NCBI GenBank assembly: GCA_016791115.1
Contig: JAEUNL010000019.1
Coordinates: 49,039 to 113,038 of the forward strand
Source of the DNA: Rhodocyclaceae bacterium
GTDB lineage: Bacteria > Pseudomonadota > Gammaproteobacteria > Burkholderiales > Rhodocyclaceae
Reading direction: 5' to 3'
Length of the DNA: 64,000 nt
The position numbers and the translations under genes are program-made. Below the pieces are notes generated by a model, which did not search any database, had not been told where the DNA came from, and was given only the letters and a program-made list of their open reading frames with translations. This document shows positions 37,848-46,924 of this stretch, in pieces (positions within the stretch are counted from its first letter, which is position 1; each line of letters opens with the position of its first letter).

Positions 37848-38756
37848 ATGAACCTCAAGCACCTGTATTACTTCTGGAAGGTCGCCAAGCATGGCGGCGT
37901 GGTTCGTGCCGCCGAGGCGATCCACATCTCGCCGCAAACGCTGAGCGGTCAGATCAAGCTGCTCGAAGAGCGGATCGGCACCGTGCTGTTCAGCCGCCAG
38001 GGACGCAGCCTGGAACTGACCGAAGCAGGCAAGCTTGCCCTGGAATACGCGGACGAGATGTTTACGCTCGGCGCGGAACTCGACCGGGTGCTGCGCGAGT
38101 ACCCGCACGGACGTGCCATCGAGTTTCGCGTCGGGGTGTCGGACGCCCTGCCGAAATCGCTGGCCTATCGACTTCTGCGTCCTGCCATCAAGCTCGACGT
38201 GCCGGTCCGGATCGTCTGCCGGGAATGGCGACTCGATCGGTTGCTCGCCGAACTGGCGCTGCATCGCCTCGATCTGGTGATCTCCGATTCGCCGGTTCCG
38301 GGCAACGTCGACATCAAGGCCTACAGCCACAACCTGGGCGAGTCCGGCGTGACCTTCATGGCGCACCCGGCGCTCGCGAAACAATCCAGCCTGCCCTTCC
38401 CCAGAAACCTGGAACAGCTTCCACTCCTGCTGCCGGGCGAGGATTCGGCCATGCGCAAAGCCATCAACGAATGGCTCGATCAACAGCGGCTGCAGGTGTC
38501 GGTCGCCGGCGAGTTCGACGATGCGGCCTTGATGGCGGCCTTCGGCAGCGAACAGGTCGGCGTGTTTCCAATTCCGACCGCGCTCGTCGCCGAATACGCG
38601 CAGGCGCACGCCACCGTCTGTGTCGGCGCTGCCGACGCCATCAAGATCAAATACTACGCCCTGACCATCAAGCGCCGGCTGACCCACCCGTGCGCGCTCG
38701 CAATCACGTCGCAGGTGGACGCCACCTTCAATGGCCGACCTGTCGGCGCAGCGTAG
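37848..38756 (+). CDS. nhaR: NhaR-like LysR-type transcriptional regulator
   Basis: A 302-residue LysR protein. The winged HTH (MNLKHLYYFWKVAKHGGVVR, then AAEAIHISPQTLSGQIKLLE) is the NhaR-type variant rather than the generic LTTR one, and the effector domain continues in the same subfamily style (VGVSDALPKSLAYRLL). In E. coli NhaR responds to Na+ and activates nhaA and osmC. ATG at 37848 chosen over TTG at 37839. Its location next to HPF and ion-transport operons fits a salt or pH stress regulator. Confidence 0.87.
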   Translation: MNLKHLYYFWKVAKHGGVVRAAEAIHISPQTLSGQIKLLEERIGTVLFSRQGRSLELTEAGKLALEYADEMFTLGAELDRVLREYPHGRAIEFRVGVSDALPKSLAYRLLRPAIKLDVPVRIVCREWRLDRLLAELALHRLDLVISDSPVPGNVDIKAYSHNLGESGVTFMAHPALAKQSSLPFPRNLEQLPLLLPGEDSAMRKAINEWLDQQRLQVSVAGEFDDAALMAAFGSEQVGVFPIPTALVAEYAQAHATVCVGAADAIKIKYYALTIKRRLTHPCALAITSQVDATFNGRPVGAA

Positions 38757-38886
38757 CTGAGCCTGCAACCGCTCGATCGGTGACTCGTTCGACCATGCGG
38801 GTGGCGCAACGGTTGATTCTCCTGACCTGCGCCCGATCTGGTGCCGCTTTCGACCTACAGGTGCGCATGCGGCGCATGCGGCCAAC

Positions 38887-39789
38887 TCATCCTCGCCCTG
38901 CCTCCTCCACGATCCACTCCGCCGCGACGCGCACGGCCTCGCGCGGCGCCGCTTCGCCGAGGACCAGCCAGTAGCCCCGGCGCGTCGGGCCGGGTGAATC
39001 CGGCGCTTCGATCGTCACCAGGAGTTGCCGTTCGAGCTGGTCGCCGACCAGCGGCAGGCGGCCGAGGGCGATGCCCTGGCCGGCCATGGCGGCGAGGATG
39101 ACTTGGTCATACTGGTTGAAGCGCACGATGCTGCGCGGGCGGGCATCGTGCCAGCCGCGGGTGGCCAGCCACGGTTGCCAGTGCAGCCAGGGGCGCTGCG
39201 GGTCTTCGTATTCGAGCAGCACGAGGTTGCGGAATTCCTCGGCGGAGGCGAGGCGCGCGACCTGCAGCACCGGGTTGGCGACCACGGCGAGCCCTTCGTC
39301 GAACAGCGGCGTGGCGCCGGGGGGCGCGTCTTCCGGCAGGCAGTAGCGGATGCCGAGGTCGATGCCTTCGCGCTGCAGGTCGGCCACGCGGTTGAGGGTG
39401 ACGACGCGCAGGTCGACCTCGGGATGGGCCGCCTGGAAGCGGCCGAGGCGCGGCAGCAGCCAGAGCGTGGCGACCCCGATGCTCGCGGTAACGGTGACGG
39501 GGCGCTCGGCGGGCTGCAGGGTTTCGATCGCTTCCTGGATGCGGCCCAGCGCCGGGTCGAGCTTGCGGAACAGGCGCTCGCCTTCGGGGGTAAATGCGAT
39601 CGCGCGATGGCTGCGCAGGAACAGCCTGCAGCCGAGGGCGTCTTCGAGGGCGAGCACCTGGCGGCTGACGGCCGATTGGGTCAGGTGCAGTTCAGCGGCC
39701 GCGCGCGTGATGCTGAGATGGCGGCCCACGGCGACGAAGCCTTTGAGGAGGTCGAGCGAGGGAATGCGCGGCGGCCGTGCAGTTGCCAT
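38887..39789 (-). CDS. LysR-type transcriptional regulator (GcvA-like)
   Basis: A 300-residue LTTR. HTH segment SLDLLKGFVAVGRHLSITRA, then AAELHLTQSAVSRQVLALED, followed by the effector domain with TVTASIGVATLWLLPRLGRF. GcvA-like features include the QREGIDLGIRYC loop. Divergent from the hydrolase/MFS operon with an inverted repeat between them at 39803-39823, so it probably regulates that operon. The effector ligand is unknown. Confidence 0.87.
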   Translation of the reverse strand: MATARPPRIPSLDLLKGFVAVGRHLSITRAAAELHLTQSAVSRQVLALEDALGCRLFLRSHRAIAFTPEGERLFRKLDPALGRIQEAIETLQPAERPVTVTASIGVATLWLLPRLGRFQAAHPEVDLRVVTLNRVADLQREGIDLGIRYCLPEDAPPGATPLFDEGLAVVANPVLQVARLASAEEFRNLVLLEYEDPQRPWLHWQPWLATRGWHDARPRSIVRFNQYDQVILAAMAGQGIALGRLPLVGDQLERQLLVTIEAPDSPGPTRRGYWLVLGEAAPREAVRVAAEWIVEEAGRG

Positions 39790-39802
39790 GATGCATGCTC
39801 TA

Positions 39803-39823
39803 CAGGAATGCGATGGATTCCTG
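39803..39823. promoter_or_regulatory. Inverted repeat, probable LysR operator
   Basis: CAGGAAT (39803-39809) and ATTCCTG (39817-39823) are perfect 7-bp inverted arms spaced by 7 bp, 14 bp upstream of the LysR start and 85 bp upstream of the hydrolase start. Confidence 0.6.
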
Positions 39824-39907
39824 AATGTCGCTTGATATGGATGGTAAGGCGAATTCTAATGCCGTAAAACCATTCCCAACAATCATCCTACAGAGAATCA
39901 GGCCGAC

Positions 39908-40879
39908 ATGGATCGCGCCAACGAGGACACCGCCGGGATACCGCTTGCGCTGCGTACGCGCGACGGCACAACGCTGGCGGCCCATGTGTGGCTGCCGGCG
40001 ACGACGCGGCAGGCCGGCACGGTGGTGATCAACCCGGCGACGGCGGTGAAGGCGAGCTACTACCACCGCTTCGCACGCTTCCTCGCGCGGCACGGTTATG
40101 CGGTGCTGACCTACGACTACCGCGGCATCGGCGGTTCGCGCCTGCGGCATCCGCGCGCGATGCGCGACACCGACAAGTTCTGCTGGGGCGCCTGCGACTG
40201 CGACGCGGCGCTGCAATGGGCACACGACACCTTTCCCGGCGAGCCGCTCGACGTGGTGGCGCACAGCATCGGCGGGCTGATGGTCGGGCTGGCGGGCCAC
40301 GGCCGGCATGTGCGCCGCTGCCTGACGGTGGGCGCGCAATATGCGTACTGGCGCGACTACGCGGCCGGCCGCCGCTGGTCGATGTGGCTGCGCTGGCATC
40401 TGGTCATGCCGCTGCTGACTGCGCTGCTCGGCTACTTTCCGGCGCGCCGGCTGGGCTGGCACGAAGACCTGCCAGCCGGCGCAGCCTACGAATGGGCGTT
40501 CCGCCCGGCGCGACTCGAAACCTCGTATCGGCGGCTGCAGCGGCACGGACGCGATCCGCTCGAACACTTCCCGGCGATGACCGGCGAGATGCTGGCAATC
40601 GGCCTGAGCGACGACCCGTTCGGCACGCCGGCCGCGCTCGACCGCCTGCTCGGCTACTACACCGGCGCGCAGCGCACGCGCATCGAGATCCGCCCCGAAT
40701 CGATCGGCGAACGCTGCATCGGCCACTTCGCCTGGTTCAACGATCGTTTCGAAAACACCTTGTGGATGGACGCGCTGCGCTGGCTGCGCGATGGCGAGCT
40801 GCCGGGCGGAAAACACAGCGACTTGCCGAACATGCATCCCCACACGAACAAGGATCGCGGTCATGCACGTCGCGCCTGA
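39908..40879 (+). CDS. Alpha/beta hydrolase (serine hydrolase)
   Basis: A 323-residue cytoplasmic alpha/beta hydrolase. The nucleophile elbow is VVAHSIGGLM; the oxyanion strand NPATAVKASYYHRFARFLA and TYDYRGIGGSR precede it; the late His is probably in GHFAWFNDRF. The MFS gene starts 17 bp before its stop, so both are coupled. With a divergent LysR regulator this looks like an uptake-plus-hydrolysis module for an unknown ester or amide. Confidence 0.82.
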   Translation: MDRANEDTAGIPLALRTRDGTTLAAHVWLPATTRQAGTVVINPATAVKASYYHRFARFLARHGYAVLTYDYRGIGGSRLRHPRAMRDTDKFCWGACDCDAALQWAHDTFPGEPLDVVAHSIGGLMVGLAGHGRHVRRCLTVGAQYAYWRDYAAGRRWSMWLRWHLVMPLLTALLGYFPARRLGWHEDLPAGAAYEWAFRPARLETSYRRLQRHGRDPLEHFPAMTGEMLAIGLSDDPFGTPAALDRLLGYYTGAQRTRIEIRPESIGERCIGHFAWFNDRFENTLWMDALRWLRDGELPGGKHSDLPNMHPHTNKDRGHARRA

Positions 40880-42092
40880 ATCGCCCCGGCATTGGTGGCA
40901 GGAACCGCTGGCGTTCGTGCTGGCCGGCGGCATGGTGATGGGCCTCTCGCTCGGCGCGCGCCATGCGTTCGGGATTTTCATGCTGCCGGTGACGCTGGAG
41001 CATGGCTGGTCGCGCGAGACGTTCAGCTTCGCGATCGCGCTGCAGAACCTGATATGGGGGATCGCGCAGCCGCTGGTCGGCATGGTGGCCGACCGCCACG
41101 GCTCGCGCCGCGTCGTGATCGCCGGTCTGGTGTGTTATGGCGGCGGGCTGGCCGGCATGGCGGTGGGCGCGACGCCGCTCGCATTCACCCTGAGCGCCGG
41201 CGTGGCGGTGGGCGTGGCGCTGGCCTGCACGTCGTTCGGCGTGGTCTACGGCGCGCTGAGCCGCATGGTGGCGCCCGAGCGCCGCGGCTGGGCGCTGGGC
41301 CTGGCCGGCGCGGCGGGCGGGCTGGGCCAGTTCTTCCTGGTGCCGGTGTCGCAGGCGTTGATCGACGCCTTCACCTGGCGCGGCTCGCTGCTCGCGCTGG
41401 CGATCGCCTGCGTGGCAGTGCTGCCGCTCGCGCTGCCGCTGGCCGATGCGCCGTCGCGCGCGGGCGGGCAGCAGCAGAGCCTGCGCAGCGCGCTCGCCGA
41501 GGCGTTCTCGCACCAGGGGTTCCGGCTGCTGGTGCTGGGCTTCTTCGCCTGCGGCTTCCATCTCGCCTTCATCGCCAACCACCTGCCTTCGTACCTGCGC
41601 GACAAGAACATGGCGCCGTCGGCCGCGGTGATCGGTCTCGCAGTCATCGCGCTGGCCAACGTGGCCGGCACCTACCTGTGCGGGCTGCTGGGCAACCGCT
41701 TCCGCCGCAAGTACGTGCTGTTCTGGATCTACGTGATCCGCTCGCTGGCGATCGCGGCGTTCTACCTGCTCCCGCTGAATCAGATGACGCTGTATGCGTT
41801 CTGCGCGGTGATGGGCTTCATCTGGCTGGGCACGGTCCCGCTGACCAACGGCGTGCTGTCGCAGATTTTCGGCGTGCGCTACCTGACGACGCTGTTCGGC
41901 TTCGTGTTCTTCGGCCATCAGCTCGGCTCGTTCCTCGGCGTGTGGCTGGGCGGGGTCGTGTTCGACGCCACCCGCTCCTACGACCTCGTATGGCAACTGA
42001 GCATCGCGATCGGCCTGATCTCGGCGGCGCTGCACTACCCGATCAGGGACGCCGAGATCCGCCGGCCCGCGCTGTCGGGCGCTGTCGCGTGA
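40863..42092 (+). CDS. MFS transporter
   Basis: A 409-residue major facilitator protein with 12 predicted helices. The loop 2-3 motif is PLVGMVADRHGSRRVVIAGL and the cytoplasmic central loop lies around PLADAPSRAGGQQQSLRSAL. Similarity in style to monocarboxylate/oxalate-formate-type carriers is seen in FGIFMLPVTLEHGWSRETFS. ATG at 40863 overlaps the hydrolase gene by 17 bp. It probably imports the hydrolase substrate or exports its product. Confidence 0.85.
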   Translation: MHVAPESPRHWWQEPLAFVLAGGMVMGLSLGARHAFGIFMLPVTLEHGWSRETFSFAIALQNLIWGIAQPLVGMVADRHGSRRVVIAGLVCYGGGLAGMAVGATPLAFTLSAGVAVGVALACTSFGVVYGALSRMVAPERRGWALGLAGAAGGLGQFFLVPVSQALIDAFTWRGSLLALAIACVAVLPLALPLADAPSRAGGQQQSLRSALAEAFSHQGFRLLVLGFFACGFHLAFIANHLPSYLRDKNMAPSAAVIGLAVIALANVAGTYLCGLLGNRFRRKYVLFWIYVIRSLAIAAFYLLPLNQMTLYAFCAVMGFIWLGTVPLTNGVLSQIFGVRYLTTLFGFVFFGHQLGSFLGVWLGGVVFDATRSYDLVWQLSIAIGLISAALHYPIRDAEIRRPALSGAVA

Positions 42093-42208
42093 AACGCCGG
42101 ATCGTTCCGGTTCTGGCGCTGACGATTGCGGTCGCAATGGCATTCCTCGCCTACCTGAACCCTGTGAACGCGCTGCACTGGTCCTACCTGATGACACTTT
42201 GCCGGTAA
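42089..42208 (+). CDS. Small single-pass membrane protein coupled to the MFS gene
   Basis: A 39-residue ORF starting GTG at 42089, overlapping the MFS stop as GTGA. It has basic N-terminus (VKRR) and one hydrophobic helix (IVPVLALTIAVAMAFLAYL), then a short tail with one Cys. The overlap, membrane character and absence of any other gene in the gap support it. It may be a subunit or stabiliser of the transporter, by context only. Confidence 0.5.
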   Translation: MKRRIVPVLALTIAVAMAFLAYLNPVNALHWSYLMTLCR

Positions 42209-42299
42209 ACGCGATCGCCTCGACGCTGCATCGGATTGTCGTCCCGTGGCAACCACGCTCACGGTACACTCCGCGGCCACACGCCACCGATATCGCGCC

Positions 42300-42821
42300 A
42301 TGGATGAACCCGTCAGAGCCAGACAAACCGTCACCCCGGAAGGAAAATCCGTTGCACCGCTCATCGACGGGGTGAAGATCCACCACCCGGTCACCCATCA
42401 GGACGAGCGTGGCACGCTGTGCGAGGTGTACAGCCGGTCGTGGAAATTCGACGACGTGTCGATGGTGCACGCCTACCTCGTTACCGTGCGTCCGGGCAAG
42501 GTGAAGGGCTGGGCGATCCACCACGTGCAGATCGATCGCTACTTCTTCGTTTCCGGCACCCTCAAGCTGGTGCTATATGACGCGCGCAAGGATTCTCCGA
42601 CCCGGGGCATGATCAACGAGTTCTATTTCGGCGAGCTGAACCGGGCGCTGGTGTCGGTTCCGCCGGGCATCTACCATGCCGTGGAGAACGTGGGCACGGT
42701 CGACGGCCTGATGTTCAACATCCCGAGCGAGCCCTACCGCTACGAGGCACCCGACAAGAGCCTGCTGCCGCTCGAGAACGATGTCATCCCCTACTCCTTC
42801 GCGCTGAACCGGGGACATTGA
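42300..42821 (+). CDS. RmlC-like dTDP-sugar 3,5-epimerase family protein
   Basis: A 173-residue cupin-fold protein of the dTDP-4-dehydrorhamnose 3,5-epimerase family. The usual catalytic-base region reads KVKGWAIHHVQIDRYFFVSG, a variant of the RmlC RGxHxQ loop, and the C-terminal region VPPGIYHAVENVG is well conserved. The variant motif suggests a related deoxysugar epimerase or a non-catalytic member. ATG at 42300 is preferred over GTG at 42246. Stop and next start share one base (TGATG), linking it to the GT2 gene. Confidence 0.78.
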   Translation: MDEPVRARQTVTPEGKSVAPLIDGVKIHHPVTHQDERGTLCEVYSRSWKFDDVSMVHAYLVTVRPGKVKGWAIHHVQIDRYFFVSGTLKLVLYDARKDSPTRGMINEFYFGELNRALVSVPPGIYHAVENVGTVDGLMFNIPSEPYRYEAPDKSLLPLENDVIPYSFALNRGH

Positions 42822-43801
42822 TGGGCGCCGCGCCGCCGCTCACGGTCGTCACCTCCACCTATAACTGGGCGCGCGCGCTGGCGCAGGCGATTCCGACCGC
42901 GCTGGCGCAGACCTACGGCGACTTCGAATACCTGATCATCGGCGACTGCTGCACCGACGAGACGGAAGATCTCGTGCGCAGCTTCAAGGACCCGCGCATC
43001 GTCTGGCGCAACCTCGGCGAGAACACCGGCAACCAGTCGGGCGTGAACAAGATCGCCCTCGAGATGGCGCGCGGCGACAGCATCGCCTATCTGAATCACG
43101 ACGACCTATGGTTTCCCGATCACCTCGACACGGTGCTCACGCCCCTGCGCGAACGCGAACTCGACGTTGTCAGTGCCGTGTGCCTGGAGATCGGCGCGGC
43201 CGGCCACCACTACCGCGGCTTGCTCGGCCTGCCCATTCCGTCGGCGCCCGGCGCCGTCGACATCTCGCCGATGACGACCTCGGTGGTCCACACCGCACGG
43301 GCAGCGCGGCAGGCCGGCGGCTGGATCGACTGGCGCGACACGCACGAGATTCCCACACAGGATTTCTTCCGCCGGCTGCGCTACCTGCGCCGCCGCTTCG
43401 CCATCGTGTCCGCCGTGACCTCGCTCAAGTTCCACTCGGGCGACCGCAAGAACTCTTATCGGCTGAAGGATGCGGGCGAGCAGGAGGCCTGGGCAGCGCG
43501 CATGCGCACCGACCCCGAACTGCGCTGTCGCGAAACCATGACCGCACTTGCGTGCCGGGCCATGTCGGAGCGGCCGCCCCGTCTCGCCCAGCCAGCCAAG
43601 CCCGCCGACGCGCCGGCCGGGTGGCAGATCGAGCAATGGCGACGCATGCGTGGCCTGCCGCCGATGCTTGACCTCGGCAACAGCGAACCAGGCGAAATCG
43701 CCGAAGCGGCGCCGCGTCCGTCCGCCGTTCAGGTCGATGGCACCGGATGGGCATTGATTTCCCCGGTGCCCGCCAACCCGGTTTGTGGCGGTAGCGGCTG
43801 A
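42821..43801 (+). CDS. Glycosyltransferase family 2 with Pro-rich C-terminal tail
   Basis: A 326-residue GT-A glycosyltransferase: LTVVTSTYNWARALAQAI, then IIGDCCTDETEDLV, and the DXD-like NHDDLWFPDHL. The C-terminal 80 residues are Pro/Ala-rich (RPPRLAQPAKPADAPAG) without a known domain. The ATG at 42821 begins one base inside the preceding stop. With the epimerase it forms a small glycan module separated from the main LPS locus; its acceptor is unknown. Confidence 0.82.
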   Translation: MGAAPPLTVVTSTYNWARALAQAIPTALAQTYGDFEYLIIGDCCTDETEDLVRSFKDPRIVWRNLGENTGNQSGVNKIALEMARGDSIAYLNHDDLWFPDHLDTVLTPLRERELDVVSAVCLEIGAAGHHYRGLLGLPIPSAPGAVDISPMTTSVVHTARAARQAGGWIDWRDTHEIPTQDFFRRLRYLRRRFAIVSAVTSLKFHSGDRKNSYRLKDAGEQEAWAARMRTDPELRCRETMTALACRAMSERPPRLAQPAKPADAPAGWQIEQWRRMRGLPPMLDLGNSEPGEIAEAAPRPSAVQVDGTGWALISPVPANPVCGGSG

Positions 43802-43904
43802 TCGCATCACAGGTTGCCCGCGACGACATGGCCTTTGCCGCGCAAGCACTTACGCGGCGAGGCGGCGCGGCAGCGCAATCAGGCCGCCCGCCTGCGCCCC
43901 CGGA

Positions 43905-45107
43905 TTACCACAGGGTTTCCCGTTCCGCGGTAGCCGTGATGCGGTGGAGCGTCAGGTCGGCGCCGTTGTATTCCTCTTCGGGATCGAGGCGCAGGCCGAC
44001 GGCGGCGCGCAGGGTGCCATAGATCAGCGCCGCGGCCGAAACGGCAATCACGATGCCCAATCCGGTGCCGATGACCTGCGCGGCAAGGCTGACGCCGCCC
44101 AGACCGCCGAGCGCGTGCGCGCCGAAGATGCCGGCGGCGATGCCACCCCAGGCGCCGCACAGTCCGTGCAGCGGCCAGACGCCGAGTACGTCGTCGATCT
44201 TCCAGCGGTTCTGCGTGAGCGTGAACAGATAGACGAACAGCGCACCGGCGACTGCACCGGTGGCGAGGGCGCCGGCCGGGTGCATCACGTCGGAACCCGC
44301 GCACACCGCGACCAGGCCCGCGAGCGGCCCGTTGTGCACGAAACCCGGGTCATTGCGGCCGGCAACGAGCGCCGCGATGGTGCCGCCGACCATGGCCATC
44401 AGCGAGTTGACGGCGACGAGGCCACTGACCTTGTCGATGGTCTGCGCGCTCATCACATTGAAGCCGAACCAGCCGACAGTGAGGATCCACGCGCCGAGTG
44501 CGAGGAATGGAATGCTGGAAGGCGGATGCGCCGAAATGCCGCCGTCCTTGTTGTAGCGGCCGCGGCGCGCGCCGAGCAGGATGACGGCCACCAGCCCGAT
44601 CCAGCCGCCGAAGGCATGCACCACCACCGAGCCGGCGAAGTCGTGGAACTTGGCGCCGAAAGCAGCCTCGATCCACGGCTGGATGCCGAGCTTGTCGTTC
44701 CACGCGATGCCTTCGAAGAACGGATAGGCGAAGCCGACGATGAAAAAGGTAGCGGCGAGCTGCGGGTTGAAGCGCGCGCGCTCGGCGATGCCGCCCGACA
44801 CGATGGCCGGAATGGCCGCCGCGAAGGTGAGCAGGAAGAAGAACTTCACCAGCTCATAGCCGGATTTCGCGATCAGCTGGTCGGCGCCGACGAGGAAGCT
44901 GGTGCCGTAGGCGATGCCGTAGCCGATGAAAAAATAGGCCAGCGTGGACATCGAGAAATCGACCAGGATCTTGACCAGCGCGTTGACCTGGTTCTTCTTG
45001 CGCACCGTGCCGAGTTCGAGGAAGGCGAAGCCGGCATGCATGGCGAGCACCATGATCGCGCCCAGCAGGATGAACAGGACATCGGCCGAGGTTTTGACTT
45101 GATCCAT
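43905..45107 (-). CDS. amtB: Ammonium transporter AmtB
   Basis: A 400-residue Amt/Rh channel with 11 predicted helices that conducts ammonium across the inner membrane. Conserved pieces include VKFFFLLTFAAAIPAIVSGG, the Phe gate region, FHDFAGSVVVHAFGGWIG (first twin-His, His in VVH) and WPLHGLCGAWGG (second twin-His). ATG at 45107 chosen from MDQVKTSADVLF. No glnK/PII gene is adjacent, unlike the common glnK-amtB pair. Convergent with the GT2 gene. Confidence 0.92.
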   Translation of the reverse strand: MDQVKTSADVLFILLGAIMVLAMHAGFAFLELGTVRKKNQVNALVKILVDFSMSTLAYFFIGYGIAYGTSFLVGADQLIAKSGYELVKFFFLLTFAAAIPAIVSGGIAERARFNPQLAATFFIVGFAYPFFEGIAWNDKLGIQPWIEAAFGAKFHDFAGSVVVHAFGGWIGLVAVILLGARRGRYNKDGGISAHPPSSIPFLALGAWILTVGWFGFNVMSAQTIDKVSGLVAVNSLMAMVGGTIAALVAGRNDPGFVHNGPLAGLVAVCAGSDVMHPAGALATGAVAGALFVYLFTLTQNRWKIDDVLGVWPLHGLCGAWGGIAAGIFGAHALGGLGGVSLAAQVIGTGLGIVIAVSAAALIYGTLRAAVGLRLDPEEEYNGADLTLHRITATAERETLW

Positions 45108-45354
45108 TTCGGGGCTCCATGCGCACAATTCCGGCGCACGCGAGCAAGCCGCGTTCCAGCCACCCGTCCTCTATGCATCAATCAGTTAGCCGGACGGCTC
45201 GACCGAATACGCACCAATACAAGGCATCGGCCGCGTGCGGCGCACCGCTTTCGTGCCAGGTGGCGTCACGCCGGCTTCACGCTGGTGCCGCAGGCCCGAA
45301 AGCGAACCGGCGCGGTGCGCCGCCGCGGATCCACGCTCGGCCCGACCCGGAACC

Positions 45355-45447
45355 CGCATGGATAAGAGCGCACAGGGCATGCCGTGCCACAAGGCCGATG
45401 GATACTTGATCAGCGAGGCACCATGCCGGAGGGCGCCTATCCATGCG
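45355..45447 (+). repeat. 93-bp dispersed element, copy 3
   Basis: Perfect 10-bp terminal inverted repeat: CGCATGGATA (45355-45364) and TATCCATGCG (45438-45447). The inner flanks also pair imperfectly (AGGGCATGCCGTGCC against GGCACCATGCCGGAGG), predicting a long hairpin. The plus-strand reading gives R-M-D-K-S-A-Q-G-M-P-C-H-K and ends A-P-I-H-A. Its right end lies 21 bp beyond the mltA stop. Confidence 0.88.
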
Positions 45448-45467
45448 CCGCTCCGGCCTGCATTGCC

Positions 45468-46790
45468 TCAGGGTGCGCTACGCGGCAGCAGCACCCACAT
45501 CCGACCGTTCGGCCGCATGCGCCCCGCCTGCGCCCCGGCCTCGGCGCCGAAGCCCCAGAAGAAATCGGCGCGCACCCCGCCCTTGATGGCGCCGCCGGTG
45601 TCCTGCGCGTTCATCAGGCGCTGCAGCGGCTTGCCCGTGGACGGATGCGTCGTCGCCAGCCACACCGGCGCACCGAGCGGGATCGCGCGCGGGTCGACGG
45701 CGAGGCTGCGGCCCGGCGTGAGCGGCACGCCGAGCGTGCCGGCGGGGCCGGCATCCTTCGGCACGCCGGGTTTGGGCGGCACTTCACGGAAGAACACATA
45801 GCTCGGATTGGCGTTGAGCAGCTCGTCGAGCCGCGACGGATTGGCGCGCACCCAGTTGCGGATGCCGTCGAGCGAGGCCTGCTCGGCCTTCAGCTCGCCC
45901 TTGTCCACCAGCCAGCGGCCGATCGAGCGATAGGGGTGTCCGTTCTGGTCGGCGTAGCCGACGCGCACGCGTGTGCCGTCGTCGAGGTCGATGCGGCCCG
46001 ATCCCTGCACCTGCAGGAAGAAGGCCTCGATCGGGTCGGCGAGCCAGAACAGCACGTCGCGCGAGAACTGGCCGGACTGCTTCTCGCGCTGCGCGATCTC
46101 CTCGCGAGACCAGTACGGCACCACCTTGCGCCCGTCGATCCGGCCGCGCACGCGCGCGCCCTTGAGTTCCGGGTAAAGATCGCCGAGTTCGACGCTGAGC
46201 AGGTCGTCGGGCACACCGTAGAGCGGCCAGGCGTTGGCCTTCGAGCGCTTGCGGCTGCCCTTGAGCAGCGGTTCGTAGTAGCCGGTGATCAGCCCTTCGC
46301 GCGTGCCGTCGGCATTGACCACCTGATGCGGCACGAAGCGCAATTCGAAGAACTGCTGCAGGCGCGGGTTGCCGGTGCCGACGAGCTTTGCGGCATCGGC
46401 GCACAGATCGGCCGGCAACCCGGCTCTGGCGGCCTTGCACGACTCGAGCAGCGTGGCAAGCGCCGGCGCGAGATCGTCGCCGCCCCAGCCGGGCAGATCG
46501 CGCCAGCTCGCCTCGACCAGCGGCTTGGCCGCAATGGCCGGCGTGACCGGGGCCACGCCCGGGCATTGCGGCGCCGGAGGGCATGGCGCACAGGGTGCGC
46601 ATGCGGCGGCGGCGCTGCCGTTCTGCGTCGGCGGCGGCACGGAGGGTGGCGCCGGTTGCGCCGGCACGGATTGCGGCGGCACCGCTGGCGGCGCCGGTTC
46701 GCGTGGCGCCTGCACGCGCGGCGTGCTCGCGCAGGCCGCGAACAACAATGCGGCCAGCGGAACGAGGGGCACGAAATGGCGAGGCGACAT
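45468..46790 (-). CDS. mltA: Membrane-bound lytic murein transglycosylase A (MltA)
   Basis: A 440-residue outer-membrane lipoprotein that cleaves peptidoglycan to 1,6-anhydro products. Lipobox LLFAAC near residues 15-20, then a Pro-rich linker with several Cys (ACAPCAPCPPAPQC). The MltA domain starts with LITGYYEPLLKGSRKRS, and the 3D domain near the end carries MNAQDTGGAIKGGVRADFFWG with the catalytic Asp. Length is somewhat above E. coli MltA (365) because of the linker. An unusual feature is the Cys-rich Pro linker. Confidence 0.92.
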   Translation of the reverse strand: MSPRHFVPLVPLAALLFAACASTPRVQAPREPAPPAVPPQSVPAQPAPPSVPPPTQNGSAAAACAPCAPCPPAPQCPGVAPVTPAIAAKPLVEASWRDLPGWGGDDLAPALATLLESCKAARAGLPADLCADAAKLVGTGNPRLQQFFELRFVPHQVVNADGTREGLITGYYEPLLKGSRKRSKANAWPLYGVPDDLLSVELGDLYPELKGARVRGRIDGRKVVPYWSREEIAQREKQSGQFSRDVLFWLADPIEAFFLQVQGSGRIDLDDGTRVRVGYADQNGHPYRSIGRWLVDKGELKAEQASLDGIRNWVRANPSRLDELLNANPSYVFFREVPPKPGVPKDAGPAGTLGVPLTPGRSLAVDPRAIPLGAPVWLATTHPSTGKPLQRLMNAQDTGGAIKGGVRADFFWGFGAEAGAQAGRMRPNGRMWVLLPRSAP

Positions 46791-46924
46791 GGATTTGATA
46801 GAGTGCGTGTCCGAAACGATCGGAAAATCGACGGAAATCGCGACGGAATCGAAAGGGCGAGAGTATAGGCCAGTCATGCACGGCCACGCGCCCGGCACCT
46901 GCAAATGAAACGGAGAACCCCGCA

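Noticed and set aside
43802..43904. Possible terminator between the GT2 and amtB genes
   Set aside because: Only short GC-rich complementarity without a clean stem; not distinguishable from background composition.
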